DNA of 64,000 nt, taken from contig JABMLH010000007.1 in NCBI GenBank assembly GCA_013205085.1, positions 124,001 through 188,000 of the forward strand, written 5' to 3'. Position numbers and translations under genes: made by a program. Below, piece by piece: positions 17,168 to 26,655 of this stretch (its first letter is position 1; each line of letters starts with the position of its first letter). Below the pieces are notes generated by a model. That model saw nothing but the letters and a program-made list of their open reading frames with translations, was not told the DNA's origin and searched no databases. The DNA comes from Microbacteriaceae bacterium VKM Ac-2854. Its GTDB lineage: Bacteria; Actinomycetota; Actinomycetes; Actinomycetales; Microbacteriaceae.

Positions 17168-17365
17168 TTGTCCACATGTGCGGCGTGTTGTTCCCAACCT
17201 TCAACACCCCGGTCAAGGAAGTTTCTCCACACAACTGTGGAATCGGATAAACCCTGGTCAGGTCTCATAAAAAACTTCGGCTCACTGAGTTACCCACAGG
17301 GTTTCCCACAAGTTCCCCACACGCTGCCCGGCGTTTCGCGCATTTTCTCCACAGTTCTGTCCACA
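17168..17365 (+). other. Cluster of DnaA-box-like sites upstream of dnaB
   Basis: The 492-bp gap between rplI and dnaB holds one perfect actinobacterial DnaA box TTGTCCACA (17168-17176), three with one mismatch (TTCTCCACA 17223-17231 and 17345-17353; CTGTCCACA 17357-17365) and three with two mismatches (17290-17298, 17302-17310, 17313-17321). All have the same orientation. The A/T-richer piece cataaaaaactt (about 17266-17277) lies inside. It could be a DnaA-controlled dnaB promoter, a DnaA-titrating site or a replication-related locus. From 17366 to 17574 I see only the dnaB leader. Confidence 0.6.
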
Positions 17366-17574
17366 GGCTGGTTTGACCGCCCGGGCAAGGGTTCGTAGTG
17401 TTGCCCAGCATCCCTCTCCCGGAGGGCGTCGGATGCCCGTCACACGGCCGGTCGCACACTCGATGTCGGTGGTGAGAGGTAGACCTGGACCAGGGCCTCC
17501 GACCACGAATCGGGGCCCGGTCCGTGCTCCCGCCGCATTCGGCGTGGCGCCGCATTACGAGAAGAGGCTGAGGC

Positions 17575-18978
17575 ATGTCGATCGCACACCTGGGGGACCG
17601 GCGAGAAGGCGGCAGCGGCCGGGAGGACTGGCAGAACGACCGTCGCGAGGAGCCGCGCGCCGGCGAGCGCACGCCGCCGCACGACCTGATGGCCGAGCAG
17701 AGCGCACTGGGCGGCATGCTTCTCTCGAAGGACGCCGTGGCCGATGTGGTGGAGTCGGTGAAGGGCCCCGACTTCTACATCCCGAAGCACGAGATCATCT
17801 TCGACGCGATCCTCGGCCTCTACTCGCACGGCGAGCCCACCGACGTCATCGCCGTGACGGACGAGCTGGTCAAGAGCGGCGAGCTGCAGCGGGCCGGTGG
17901 CGCCGACTACCTGCACACGCTCACCTCGCTGGTGCCGACCGCCGCGAACGCCGGTTACTACGCCGGCATCGTCGCCGAGCGCGCGCTGCTGCGCCGCCTG
18001 GTCGAGGCCGGCACCCGTATCGCGCAGATGGGCTACCAGGGCGAGGGCGAGGTGCTCGACCTGGTCAACAACGCGCAGGCCGAGATCTACAACGTCACCG
18101 GCTCCGAGACCGCGGAGGACTACGTCCCGCTCACCGAGGCCGTCACGGTCGCGATGGACGAGATCGAGGCCGCCGCTCACAAGGACGGCTCGTTCACCGG
18201 CGTGCCCACCGGCTTCGCCGACCTGGACGACCTGACCAACGGCTTCCATGGCGGCCAGATGATCATCGTCGCGGCCCGCCCCGCGATGGGTAAGTCGACC
18301 CTCGCGCTCGACTTCGCCCGCGCCGCCTCGATCAAGCACAACATGCCGTCGATCTTCTTCTCGCTGGAGATGGGGCGCAGCGAGATCGCGATGCGCCTGC
18401 TCTCGGCCGAGGCCTCGGTGCCGCTGCAGCACATGCGCAAGGGCACGGTCGACTCGCGCGACTGGACCACCATCGCGTCCACCCGGGGCCGCATCAACGA
18501 CGCTCCGCTGTACATCGACGACTCGCCGAACATGACCCTGGTGGAGATCCGCGCGAAGTGCCGGCGATTGAAGCAGCGCGTCGGCCTCAAGCTCGTGGTG
18601 ATCGACTACCTGCAGCTGATGACCTCCGGCAAGAAGGTCGAGAGTCGTCAGCAGGAGGTGTCCGAGTTCTCGCGCGCGCTGAAGCTGCTCGCGAAGGAGC
18701 TGCAGGTGCCGGTCATCGCGCTCTCGCAGCTGAACCGTGGCGCGGAGCAGCGCGCCGACAAGATGCCCGCGATCTCGGACTTGCGTGAATCCGGCTCGAT
18801 CGAGCAGGACGCCGACATGGTCATCCTGCTGCACCGCGAGGCCGCCTACGAGAAGGACAGCCCCCGCGCGGGCGAGGCCGACCTCATCGTCGCCAAGCAC
18901 CGCAACGGCCCGACCCGCACCGTCACAGTCGGCTTCCACGGCCACTTCTCGCGCTTCGCGGACATCCCGGCGGTTTAG
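17575..18978 (+). CDS. dnaB: Replicative DNA helicase DnaB
   Basis: 467 residues: N-terminal primase-interacting domain (PHDLMAEQSALGGMLLSKDAV), linker, and RecA-like motor with Walker A ARPAMGKST near residue 240, Walker B VVIDYLQLM, and SQLNRGAEQRADKMPAISDLRESGSIEQDAD. Both loop motifs where inteins often sit in actinobacterial DnaB are intact, so there is no intein. It unwinds the fork 5' to 3' as a hexamer. ATG 17575 is preceded by gaagagg. Confidence 0.97.
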   Translation: MSIAHLGDRREGGSGREDWQNDRREEPRAGERTPPHDLMAEQSALGGMLLSKDAVADVVESVKGPDFYIPKHEIIFDAILGLYSHGEPTDVIAVTDELVKSGELQRAGGADYLHTLTSLVPTAANAGYYAGIVAERALLRRLVEAGTRIAQMGYQGEGEVLDLVNNAQAEIYNVTGSETAEDYVPLTEAVTVAMDEIEAAAHKDGSFTGVPTGFADLDDLTNGFHGGQMIIVAARPAMGKSTLALDFARAASIKHNMPSIFFSLEMGRSEIAMRLLSAEASVPLQHMRKGTVDSRDWTTIASTRGRINDAPLYIDDSPNMTLVEIRAKCRRLKQRVGLKLVVIDYLQLMTSGKKVESRQQEVSEFSRALKLLAKELQVPVIALSQLNRGAEQRADKMPAISDLRESGSIEQDADMVILLHREAAYEKDSPRAGEADLIVAKHRNGPTRTVTVGFHGHFSRFADIPAV

Positions 18979-19001
18979 GTGCGCGCTGGAAAGGGGCCCG
19001 T

Positions 19002-19607
19002 ATGACCGCCCCGATGCCGGCCCGGCTGGAGGAGTGGCTCTGGCGCGCGCAGCGCATCCGAGCCGGGCGCACGGAGCTCACCAGGCGGGATGCGGAGGCG
19101 GCGCGCACGGCGCTGCTCGCCGACCGCAGCGCGTTTCCGGAGTCGTACAACGGCTTCGACGCCGAGGTCGTCGAGGTGCTGGACACGCTGGAGGTGCTGA
19201 CGCAGCATCGGAGCCGTCGAGAGGACCTGATCTCGATCGTGGCCTCGGAGCAGCGCGCGAAGCGTCGCGAGTCGGATGTCGAGATCGAGGAGCCGGCCGA
19301 GTCGGAGTGGGCTCGCAACCGCAAACGCGCGGCGGCCGAACTGGCGCGTGTGCCGGACGGGCTGCCGAAAGAACTGGACGCCTGGGCCCGCCGGGTGATC
19401 CGGCACGATTACGAGTTGGCGCTGATCGACCCTGAATACGCCTCCCGCGCCGAGACGGTGCTGCGCAGCGATGCCCTCGCCTATCCGGAACTCTACGCGC
19501 AGGGCTGGGTGCGGGCGCGGCTGCGCGACGTCCTGCGGAAGCTCGGCGACATCGCCACGCGTCAGCGCCCGGGCGTCTACACCCGCGAGCTGCGCGGCCT
19601 CGACTGA
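19002..19607 (+). CDS. Hypothetical protein with internal duplication
   Basis: 201 residues, soluble and mostly helical; I do not recognise a named family. The N-terminal part (LEEWLWRAQRIRAGRTEL ... DAEAARTALLADRSAFPESYNGF) and the C-terminal part (LDAWARRVIRHDYELALI ... YASRAETVLRSDALAYPELYAQGW) look like two copies of one domain of about 60 residues. Shared are LxxWxxR, AxxA, the SDA/DRS-x-A-(F/Y)-PE-x-Y motif and a following Arg/Leu-rich helix. They are joined by an acidic linker. ATG 19002 has aaagggg upstream; 23 bp after dnaB. Confidence 0.6.
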   Translation: MTAPMPARLEEWLWRAQRIRAGRTELTRRDAEAARTALLADRSAFPESYNGFDAEVVEVLDTLEVLTQHRSRREDLISIVASEQRAKRRESDVEIEEPAESEWARNRKRAAAELARVPDGLPKELDAWARRVIRHDYELALIDPEYASRAETVLRSDALAYPELYAQGWVRARLRDVLRKLGDIATRQRPGVYTRELRGLD

Positions 19608-19644
19608 GGCGACGCGGGTGCGCGCCGCGTGGCACCCTGGTGGG

Positions 19645-20415
19645 ATGCACGAGGTCACCGTCACCGGCATCGCCCGGTACCCGATCAAGGGGCTGAGCGC
19701 CGAGGAACTCGACGCGGTCGAACTCGTCGCGGGCACGGGCTTCCCGGGCGATCGGGAGTGGGGCCTCGCGCGCGCGACGGGCCGCTACGCCGAGCGACCC
19801 GAGGTGCTCAGCTACCGCGAATTCCACGTGCTCAAGCGCGATCCGCGGCTGATCGGCCTGCAGACCGGCGTCCGCAACGATGTGCTCAGCGTCCGAGTGC
19901 GCGGCCACGAGGTGTTGAACGCCGACCTCGGAGTGGCCGAGGGCCGCGCCGCGGCTGGGGCGTTCTTCGCCCGGGCCCTCGATCTGCCCGCGGGGGAGGA
20001 GCCGGTGCTGGCGCGCCAGCCGGGCATCCGCTGGACGGACGCCGCTCCTGACGGCGGCGCCTTTATGAACGCCGTCTCGATCATCAACCTGGCCTCCGTG
20101 CGGGCGTTGGCGGAGGCGGTGGGTACGGAGATCGATCCCCTGCGCTTCCGGGCCAACCTCTATATCGACGGTCTGCCGGCGTGGACGGAATTCGACGCGG
20201 TCGGTGCGCACTGGCGCTTGGGCGAAGCCGGCGTCGAACTGCTCGCGCGCACCGAGCGTTGTTCGGCCACAGAGCTGAACCGCGTGGATGCGCGCCGCGA
20301 CATCCCCATCCCGCGACTGCTCAAGCAGCATTTCGGTCACGTGGACATGGGCGTCTACGCGGCCGTGCGCACGAGCGGAGCCGTGCGAGTCGGGGACTCG
20401 GTGGCGGATGCGTGA
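19645..20415 (+). CDS. MOSC-domain protein (YcbX/mARC-like molybdenum enzyme)
   Basis: 256 residues. IARYPIKGLSAEELDAVEL at the start is the MOSC N-terminal beta-barrel pattern of the YcbX/mARC group; the C-terminal MOSC domain includes RTERCSATELNRVDA, whose cysteine is the expected molybdenum ligand. Such enzymes reduce N-hydroxylated bases and other N-oxides and need an electron donor. The next gene, a flavin/2Fe-2S reductase, overlaps it by eight bases and would fit as that donor. The start ATG 19645 is supported by the N-terminal motif. Confidence 0.85.
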   Translation: MHEVTVTGIARYPIKGLSAEELDAVELVAGTGFPGDREWGLARATGRYAERPEVLSYREFHVLKRDPRLIGLQTGVRNDVLSVRVRGHEVLNADLGVAEGRAAAGAFFARALDLPAGEEPVLARQPGIRWTDAAPDGGAFMNAVSIINLASVRALAEAVGTEIDPLRFRANLYIDGLPAWTEFDAVGAHWRLGEAGVELLARTERCSATELNRVDARRDIPIPRLLKQHFGHVDMGVYAAVRTSGAVRVGDSVADA

Positions 20416-21322
20416 GCGGCTGCGCGTGATCGTGCGCGAGAAGCGGATGCTGACGCCGGAGGTCTGCCGGCTCGTGTTCGCGCGGGCGGACGGCGGCGAG
20501 TTGACGGCGAACGCGGGCGACCACATCGTGCTGCACACGCCCGCCGGCGCGGCGCGGAGCTACTCGGTGACGGATGCGCGTGACGGGACCGTCGCCATCG
20601 CCGTGCTGCGCGAATCCGCGGGGCGGGGCGGATCCGTCAGTGCGGTCGACGACACCGCGGTGGGGCAGCTGCTCGAGATCGACGCTCCGCACAACACCTT
20701 CCCGCTCGTGACGGCGCCGCGGTACCTGCTGATCGCCGGCGGGATCGGCATCACGGCGATCCGCCCGATGTGGCACGCACTGCGGGCGTCGGGCGCCGAC
20801 GTCGAGCTGCTGTACCTGACGCGGACGGCCGAGCGGACGGCGTTCGCGGCGGAGTTCGTCGGGCAGCCGGGCGTGACGATGCGCCACAGCATCGACGGCC
20901 GGCTCGACCTGTGGCCGTGGCTCGCGGAGCCCGACGACGAGCTGCACCTGTACGTCTGCGCGTCGCCGGCGCTGCTGGAGGAGGTGCGGCTGTCCACGAT
21001 GCACTGGCGCGCGTCCCGGGTGCATACGGAGGACTTCGCGGGGGTCTCGGCGGAGGGCGGCGCGCCGTTCACCGCGGTGTGGCGGCCGACGGGGGCGGAG
21101 ATCGCGGTGCCGGGGTCGGCGACGCTGCTGTCGGCGCTGCGTTCCTCGGGGCTGGAACTCGACTCCTCCTGCGAGAGCGGCACCTGTGGCAGCTGCGTGC
21201 TCACCATCGTCGAAGGCGAGGCCGAGCACCGCGACCTCGTGCTCGACCCCTCCGAGCGCGCCACCCGCATCATGCCCTGCGTCTCCCGCGCCCGAAGCGA
21301 CCGCCTGGTCCTGGACCGCTGA
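20408..21322 (+). CDS. Phthalate-dioxygenase-reductase-like flavin/2Fe-2S oxidoreductase
   Basis: 304 residues in three modules: flavin-binding barrel with RSYSVTD near residue 55, NAD-binding domain with GGIGITAIRPM and CASPALLEEV, and a C-terminal plant-type ferredoxin domain with CESGTCGSC and a later MPC supplying the four cysteines. This order is that of PDR-type reductases (FMN), which pass electrons from NAD(P)H to an oxygenase or other acceptor. The eight-base overlap with the MOSC gene suggests the two work together, like the fused MOSC-ferredoxin YcbX. A 26-bp perfect hairpin follows. Confidence 0.88.
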   Translation: MRERLRVIVREKRMLTPEVCRLVFARADGGELTANAGDHIVLHTPAGAARSYSVTDARDGTVAIAVLRESAGRGGSVSAVDDTAVGQLLEIDAPHNTFPLVTAPRYLLIAGGIGITAIRPMWHALRASGADVELLYLTRTAERTAFAAEFVGQPGVTMRHSIDGRLDLWPWLAEPDDELHLYVCASPALLEEVRLSTMHWRASRVHTEDFAGVSAEGGAPFTAVWRPTGAEIAVPGSATLLSALRSSGLELDSSCESGTCGSCVLTIVEGEAEHRDLVLDPSERATRIMPCVSRARSDRLVLDR

Positions 21323-21327
21323 CCCCT

Positions 21328-21394
21328 CCCCGCGAGATGCCTCTTCTGTACGCGACACGCCGGGCGATGCGTACAGAAGAGGCATCTCGCGGGG
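21328..21394. terminator. Perfect 26-bp hairpin after the reductase gene
   Basis: Stem 21328-21353 with 21369-21394, no mismatch, 15-nt loop. The inner stem (gatgcctcttctgtacgc) is unlike the GGTTGTC family. It starts six bases after the stop codon and ends before the gluconokinase -10 box, so it probably insulates the two genes. Confidence 0.75.
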
Positions 21395-21411
21395 TCGGGG
21401 AGCGCGCCCCC

Positions 21412-21417
21412 TAGGCT
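21412..21417 (+). promoter_or_regulatory. Leaderless -10 box for gluconokinase gene
   Basis: TAGGCT ends 6 nt before ATG 21424; no Shine-Dalgarno is seen. Confidence 0.5.
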
Positions 21418-21423
21418 CGGAGT

Positions 21424-21936
21424 ATGCACACCGCCGCGCCGCTCGTTGTTGTTATGGGGATCACCGGAACCGGGAAGAGCACGATCGGGGCGTTGCTGGC
21501 GACGCGACTCGGCTGCTCCTTCGTGGACGGCGACCGGCTGCATCCCGCCGCGAACATCGCGAAGATGGCCGGCGGCACGCCGCTGACGGACGAGGATCGC
21601 TGGCCGTGGCTGGCCGTGGTCGGTGCGACGCTGGCGGAATCCGCCTCCGTCGGGCTGGTGGTGGCGTGCTCCGCGCTGCGTCGGGTCTATCGCGACGCCA
21701 TTCTCGCGGAGGCGCCGGACGCGCTCTTCGTGCACCTCTCCGGAGACACCGGCCTGGTGTCCGAGCGGATGACCGCGCGGACCGATCACTTCATGCCGCC
21801 GAGCCTGATCGCCTCGCAGTTGGAGACCCTGGAGCCGCTGCAGGACGACGAGCCGGGCTTCGCCGTCGCGATCGATCACACCCCCGACGAGATCGTCGAC
21901 GACATCCTGGCTCGGCTGCGCCGCTCCGATTCATAG
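21424..21936 (+). CDS. gntK: Gluconokinase
   Basis: 170 residues. Walker A MGITGTGKST at residues 11-20, then FVDGDRLHPAANIAKMAGGTPLTDEDRWPWL, the hallmark of gluconokinases, and CSALRRVYRD. It phosphorylates D-gluconate to 6-phosphogluconate with ATP for the pentose-phosphate route. No gluconate permease lies beside it. Length is normal for the GntK/IdnK family. Confidence 0.93.
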   Translation: MHTAAPLVVVMGITGTGKSTIGALLATRLGCSFVDGDRLHPAANIAKMAGGTPLTDEDRWPWLAVVGATLAESASVGLVVACSALRRVYRDAILAEAPDALFVHLSGDTGLVSERMTARTDHFMPPSLIASQLETLEPLQDDEPGFAVAIDHTPDEIVDDILARLRRSDS

Positions 21937-21969
21937 CCGGGCCATGGCGGCGGGCGGCATGATGGAGGG

Positions 21970-22797
21970 ATGAGCCCGCGCCCGCCCCGCCCCCAGACCG
22001 TCCTCGCCGTTGTGCGAACCGAGCGGATCAGCCCGCACCTGGTGCGCGTGCACCTCGGCGGTTCCGGATACGCGGCCTTCCTCGACGCAGCCGATCCGGA
22101 CAAGCTGGCCACGACCGACAAGTACGTCAAGATGCTGTTCGCAAGACCCGAGCTCGGGCTCACCCCGCCGTACGACCTCGACGCGCTGCGCGCCGTGCTC
22201 GCGCCCGAGGACATGCCCGTTCGGCGCACCTACACGATCCGCTCGGTCGGCGCCGAGTCGCTCGCCATCGACTTCGTGGTGCACGGCGACGAGGGCGTGG
22301 CCGGGCCGTGGGCCGCATCCGCTCGACCCGGCGACCTTGTCGCGTTCAACGGCCCGGGCGGGATGTATTCGCCGACGGACGACGCCACGCACCTGCTGCT
22401 GGGTGACGACTCCGCGACCCCGGCGATCGCCGCTGCGCTGGAGGCGATGTCGCCGAACGCGGCGGGACTCGCGCTGATCGAGGTGGCCGGGGCCGCCGAC
22501 GAGCTGCCGCTCGTGAAGCCGGACGGGGTCGAGCTGCGCTGGCTGCACCGCGGCGACCGCGAGGAGGGCACGGTGCTCAGCGCGGCTGTGGCCGAGCTGG
22601 AGCGGATCGCGGATCCGGTCGATGTCTTCGCGCACGGCGAGCGCGGCGCGATGAAGGCGATCCGCGCCGTGCTGCAGGACGGCTGGGGCCTGGACCGCCG
22701 CGCGCTGTCGCTCTCGGCGTACTGGGCGCTCGGTCGCGCCGAGGACACCTTCCAAGCGGAGAAGCGCGAGCCGGTGGGGGCGATCTTCGCGGACTGA
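21970..22797 (+). CDS. Siderophore-interacting protein (SIP/ViuB-type ferric reductase)
   Basis: 275 residues. RRTYTIRSVGAESLAIDFVVHGDEGVAGPWA contains the FAD-binding RxYT motif and the HGDxGxAGPWA signature of siderophore-interacting proteins; the end ALSLSAYWALGRAE (YWxxG) is also typical. It reduces ferric siderophores in the cytosol with NAD(P)H to release iron. No siderophore transporter is in the window. ATG 21970 has ggaggg upstream. Confidence 0.92.
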   Translation: MSPRPPRPQTVLAVVRTERISPHLVRVHLGGSGYAAFLDAADPDKLATTDKYVKMLFARPELGLTPPYDLDALRAVLAPEDMPVRRTYTIRSVGAESLAIDFVVHGDEGVAGPWAASARPGDLVAFNGPGGMYSPTDDATHLLLGDDSATPAIAAALEAMSPNAAGLALIEVAGAADELPLVKPDGVELRWLHRGDREEGTVLSAAVAELERIADPVDVFAHGERGAMKAIRAVLQDGWGLDRRALSLSAYWALGRAEDTFQAEKREPVGAIFAD

Positions 22798-22872
22798 GGG
22801 TTCGGTCCGGAGCGGACCGCCGTTGTCAGGGGGTTGGCGTTTCTTTGACCTGGGCTGAGGGCTGGCTGTTGT

Positions 22873-22896
22873 CGCAACGGCGCTTCGCGCGTTGCG
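22873..22896. repeat. Small hairpin
   Basis: CGCAACG/CGTTGCG stem (22873-22879 with 22890-22896) downstream of the SIP gene. Just before it, gggggttggcgtttctttgacc (about 22829-22850, 22 nt, shown here by position) resembles one half of the hairpin at 27985-28032, perhaps a decayed copy. Confidence 0.45.
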
Positions 22897-22915
22897 GAGG
22901 GTGCAACCGGCACTC

Positions 22916-22970
22916 GGGGTTGTCCTTTCGTCGACACTCGCAGAGCTCGCGTCAACGAAAGGACAACCCC
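22916..22970. terminator. GGTTGTC-type hairpin 3
   Basis: A perfect 16-bp stem, ggggttgtcctttcgt (22916-22931) with 22955-22970, between the convergent SIP and rhamnosidase genes. Same outer frame as the other members with a different inner stem. Confidence 0.75.
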
Positions 22971-22990
22971 TCGCGCCTGTGCGTGCGGGT

Positions 22991-25234
<2,244 letters not shown>

Positions 25235-25285
25235 CGTCGTCCTTCGGAGTGATGGTGGTGGTGCGGAGTGGTGGTGGGATTCAGG

Positions 25286-25328
25286 GGGTTGTCACTTCGT
25301 CGGTGAGTTGCGGACGAAGTGACAACCC
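25286..25328. terminator. GGTTGTC-type hairpin 4
   Basis: A perfect 16-bp stem, gggttgtcacttcgtc (25286-25301) with 25313-25328, between the LacI-type gene and the rhamnosidase gene, both on the minus strand. If it terminates, the two genes are separate units despite their order. Confidence 0.7.
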
Positions 25329-25347
25329 TTCTCGGGGTCGAGGGGAT

Positions 25348-25396
25348 GCGGGAAGGAGCGACGACCCTGTGAAGAAAGGTTGTCGCTGCGTCCCGC
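25348..25396. terminator. GGTTGTC-type hairpin 5 (imperfect)
   Basis: Stem 25348-25366 with 25378-25396 matches at 16 of 19 positions and carries GGTTGTCGC at its inner end. Here the frame is turned inside out compared with the other members: the GACGACC/GGTTGTC part is nearest the loop. It lies nine bases from the end of the LacI-type gene. Confidence 0.6.
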
Positions 25397-25405
25397 GTCG
25401 GGAGT

Positions 25406-26440
25406 TCAGGGTGCGGGGGATCCGGGGGCCGGCGCCGTCGAGCCGCGGACGCGGAGGGTGGCCCGCGTCGTGTGCCGCGTCGCCTCGATGCGTCCGGCGA
25501 TCCGCTCCAGGAGCAGTTCGACCGATCGGGCGCCCATCTCGTGACCGGCCTGATCGACGGTCGTGAGGTCGACGCCGGGCAGTCGGGCGACGTCGATGTC
25601 GTCGTAGCCGACGATCGAGACGTCGGTGGAATCGAGTCCGGCGTCCGCCCGCGCTCGGAACACCGGGAGGGCGAGCGCGTCGTTGCCGGCGAAGATCGCC
25701 GTCGGCCGGTCGTCGCGCCGCAGCAGCTCGAGGCTGTCGCGGTAGACGTCGTCCTCGCCCTCGGCGCGGAGCACCTGCGGCGTGAGGCCCGCCTCTGCCA
25801 TGTGCCGTCCGTATTCGGCGAGCCGGATGGCGTGCGGGTTCTGCGGGATCACCGTCGTGACCTCCTCGCGGACCGTCAGGTGCGCGATCCGCCGGTGGCC
25901 GAGCTCGAACAGGTGCTGCATCACCTGCGCGGTGCCGTCGACATCGTCGCCGGTGACCGTGTCGTAGACCTCGGTCTCATCGTGCCGACCGAGCATCACG
26001 GTCGGGATGCGCGTCGAGACCCGTTCGAGCCAGGTGCGTTGCACCAGCGGCGAGATCACGATCAGGCCGTCGACCTGGCGGTCGGCCAGCGCGCCGATCG
26101 CGCGCAGGCCCTCCTCCCGATCGCTCGTCGCGGGGGCGACGATGAGCTGGTAGGTCGAGCCGGCGAGCGCGCTGCTCGCGCCGTCGATGATCTTCGCGAA
26201 GAACGGGTTGCCGATGCCGGGCAACTCGATGCCGATGGTGAAGCTGGCGCCGCGCAGCGAACGGGCGGCGGCGTTGGGCCGGTAGTCGAGCTCCTCGATC
26301 GCCGCGCCGACCCGCTCGCGCATGGCGGGGCTGACGCCGTAGGCGTTCCGGATCACTTTGGAGACCGCGGCGCGGGAGACTCCCGCACGGTCGGCGACGT
26401 CTTGGATCGTGGCCGGGCCGCGGCTCTGCGTCGTCGTCAT
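25406..26440 (-). CDS. LacI-family transcriptional regulator (rhamnoside locus)
   Basis: 344 residues. HTH at the N-terminus, TIQDVADRAGVSRAAVSKVIRNA, and the periplasmic-binding-like sensor domain (GIELPGIGNPFFAKIIDGA; GNDALALPVFRARADAG; SIVGYDDIDVARL). It most likely represses the neighbouring sugar ABC importer and GH78 genes and responds to an L-rhamnose-containing sugar. ATG 26440 has aggggg before it. Divergent from the importer operon, with palindromes in between. Confidence 0.92.
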   Translation of the reverse strand: MTTTQSRGPATIQDVADRAGVSRAAVSKVIRNAYGVSPAMRERVGAAIEELDYRPNAAARSLRGASFTIGIELPGIGNPFFAKIIDGASSALAGSTYQLIVAPATSDREEGLRAIGALADRQVDGLIVISPLVQRTWLERVSTRIPTVMLGRHDETEVYDTVTGDDVDGTAQVMQHLFELGHRRIAHLTVREEVTTVIPQNPHAIRLAEYGRHMAEAGLTPQVLRAEGEDDVYRDSLELLRRDDRPTAIFAGNDALALPVFRARADAGLDSTDVSIVGYDDIDVARLPGVDLTTVDQAGHEMGARSVELLLERIAGRIEATRHTTRATLRVRGSTAPAPGSPAP

Positions 26441-26496
26441 CTCGCCCCCTCGGGAATCGCTGCGGTACCGTCCTGGGCCGCGTCCTCCGTCACTGT

Positions 26497-26589
26497 AACG
26501 CGTTTCGCGGCGATCCGTAGAGCGATCTACAAATTTGTGTATCGATTTACGTAGATCGATTGACACGATTCATCGGGAGGCCGTAGCGT
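26497..26589 (+). promoter_or_regulatory. Divergent promoter/operator region of the sugar importer
   Basis: Contains AACGCGTT (26497-26504, a typical LacI core), ACAAATTTGT (26529-26538) and the wide inverted repeat CGATCTAC (26523-26530) / GTAGATCG (26551-26558), which abuts TTGACA (26560-26565). TAGCGT (26584-26589) lies 18 bp further, giving a convincing -35/-10 pair for the substrate-binding protein gene. A LacI-family protein bound here would block it. Confidence 0.6.
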
Positions 26590-26655
26590 TCCCTCCGTTC
26601 CCCGATCCAACGGGCATGCACCAACAGCGAAGTTGTCTTTACATGGAGGTAAAGG

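Noticed and set aside
17168-17365. oriC itself
   Set aside because: dnaA and dnaN are not adjacent and actinobacterial origins lie between them; only a DnaA-box cluster is claimed.
17575-18978. Possible intein in DnaB
   Set aside because: Both usual insertion motifs are uninterrupted and the length is normal.
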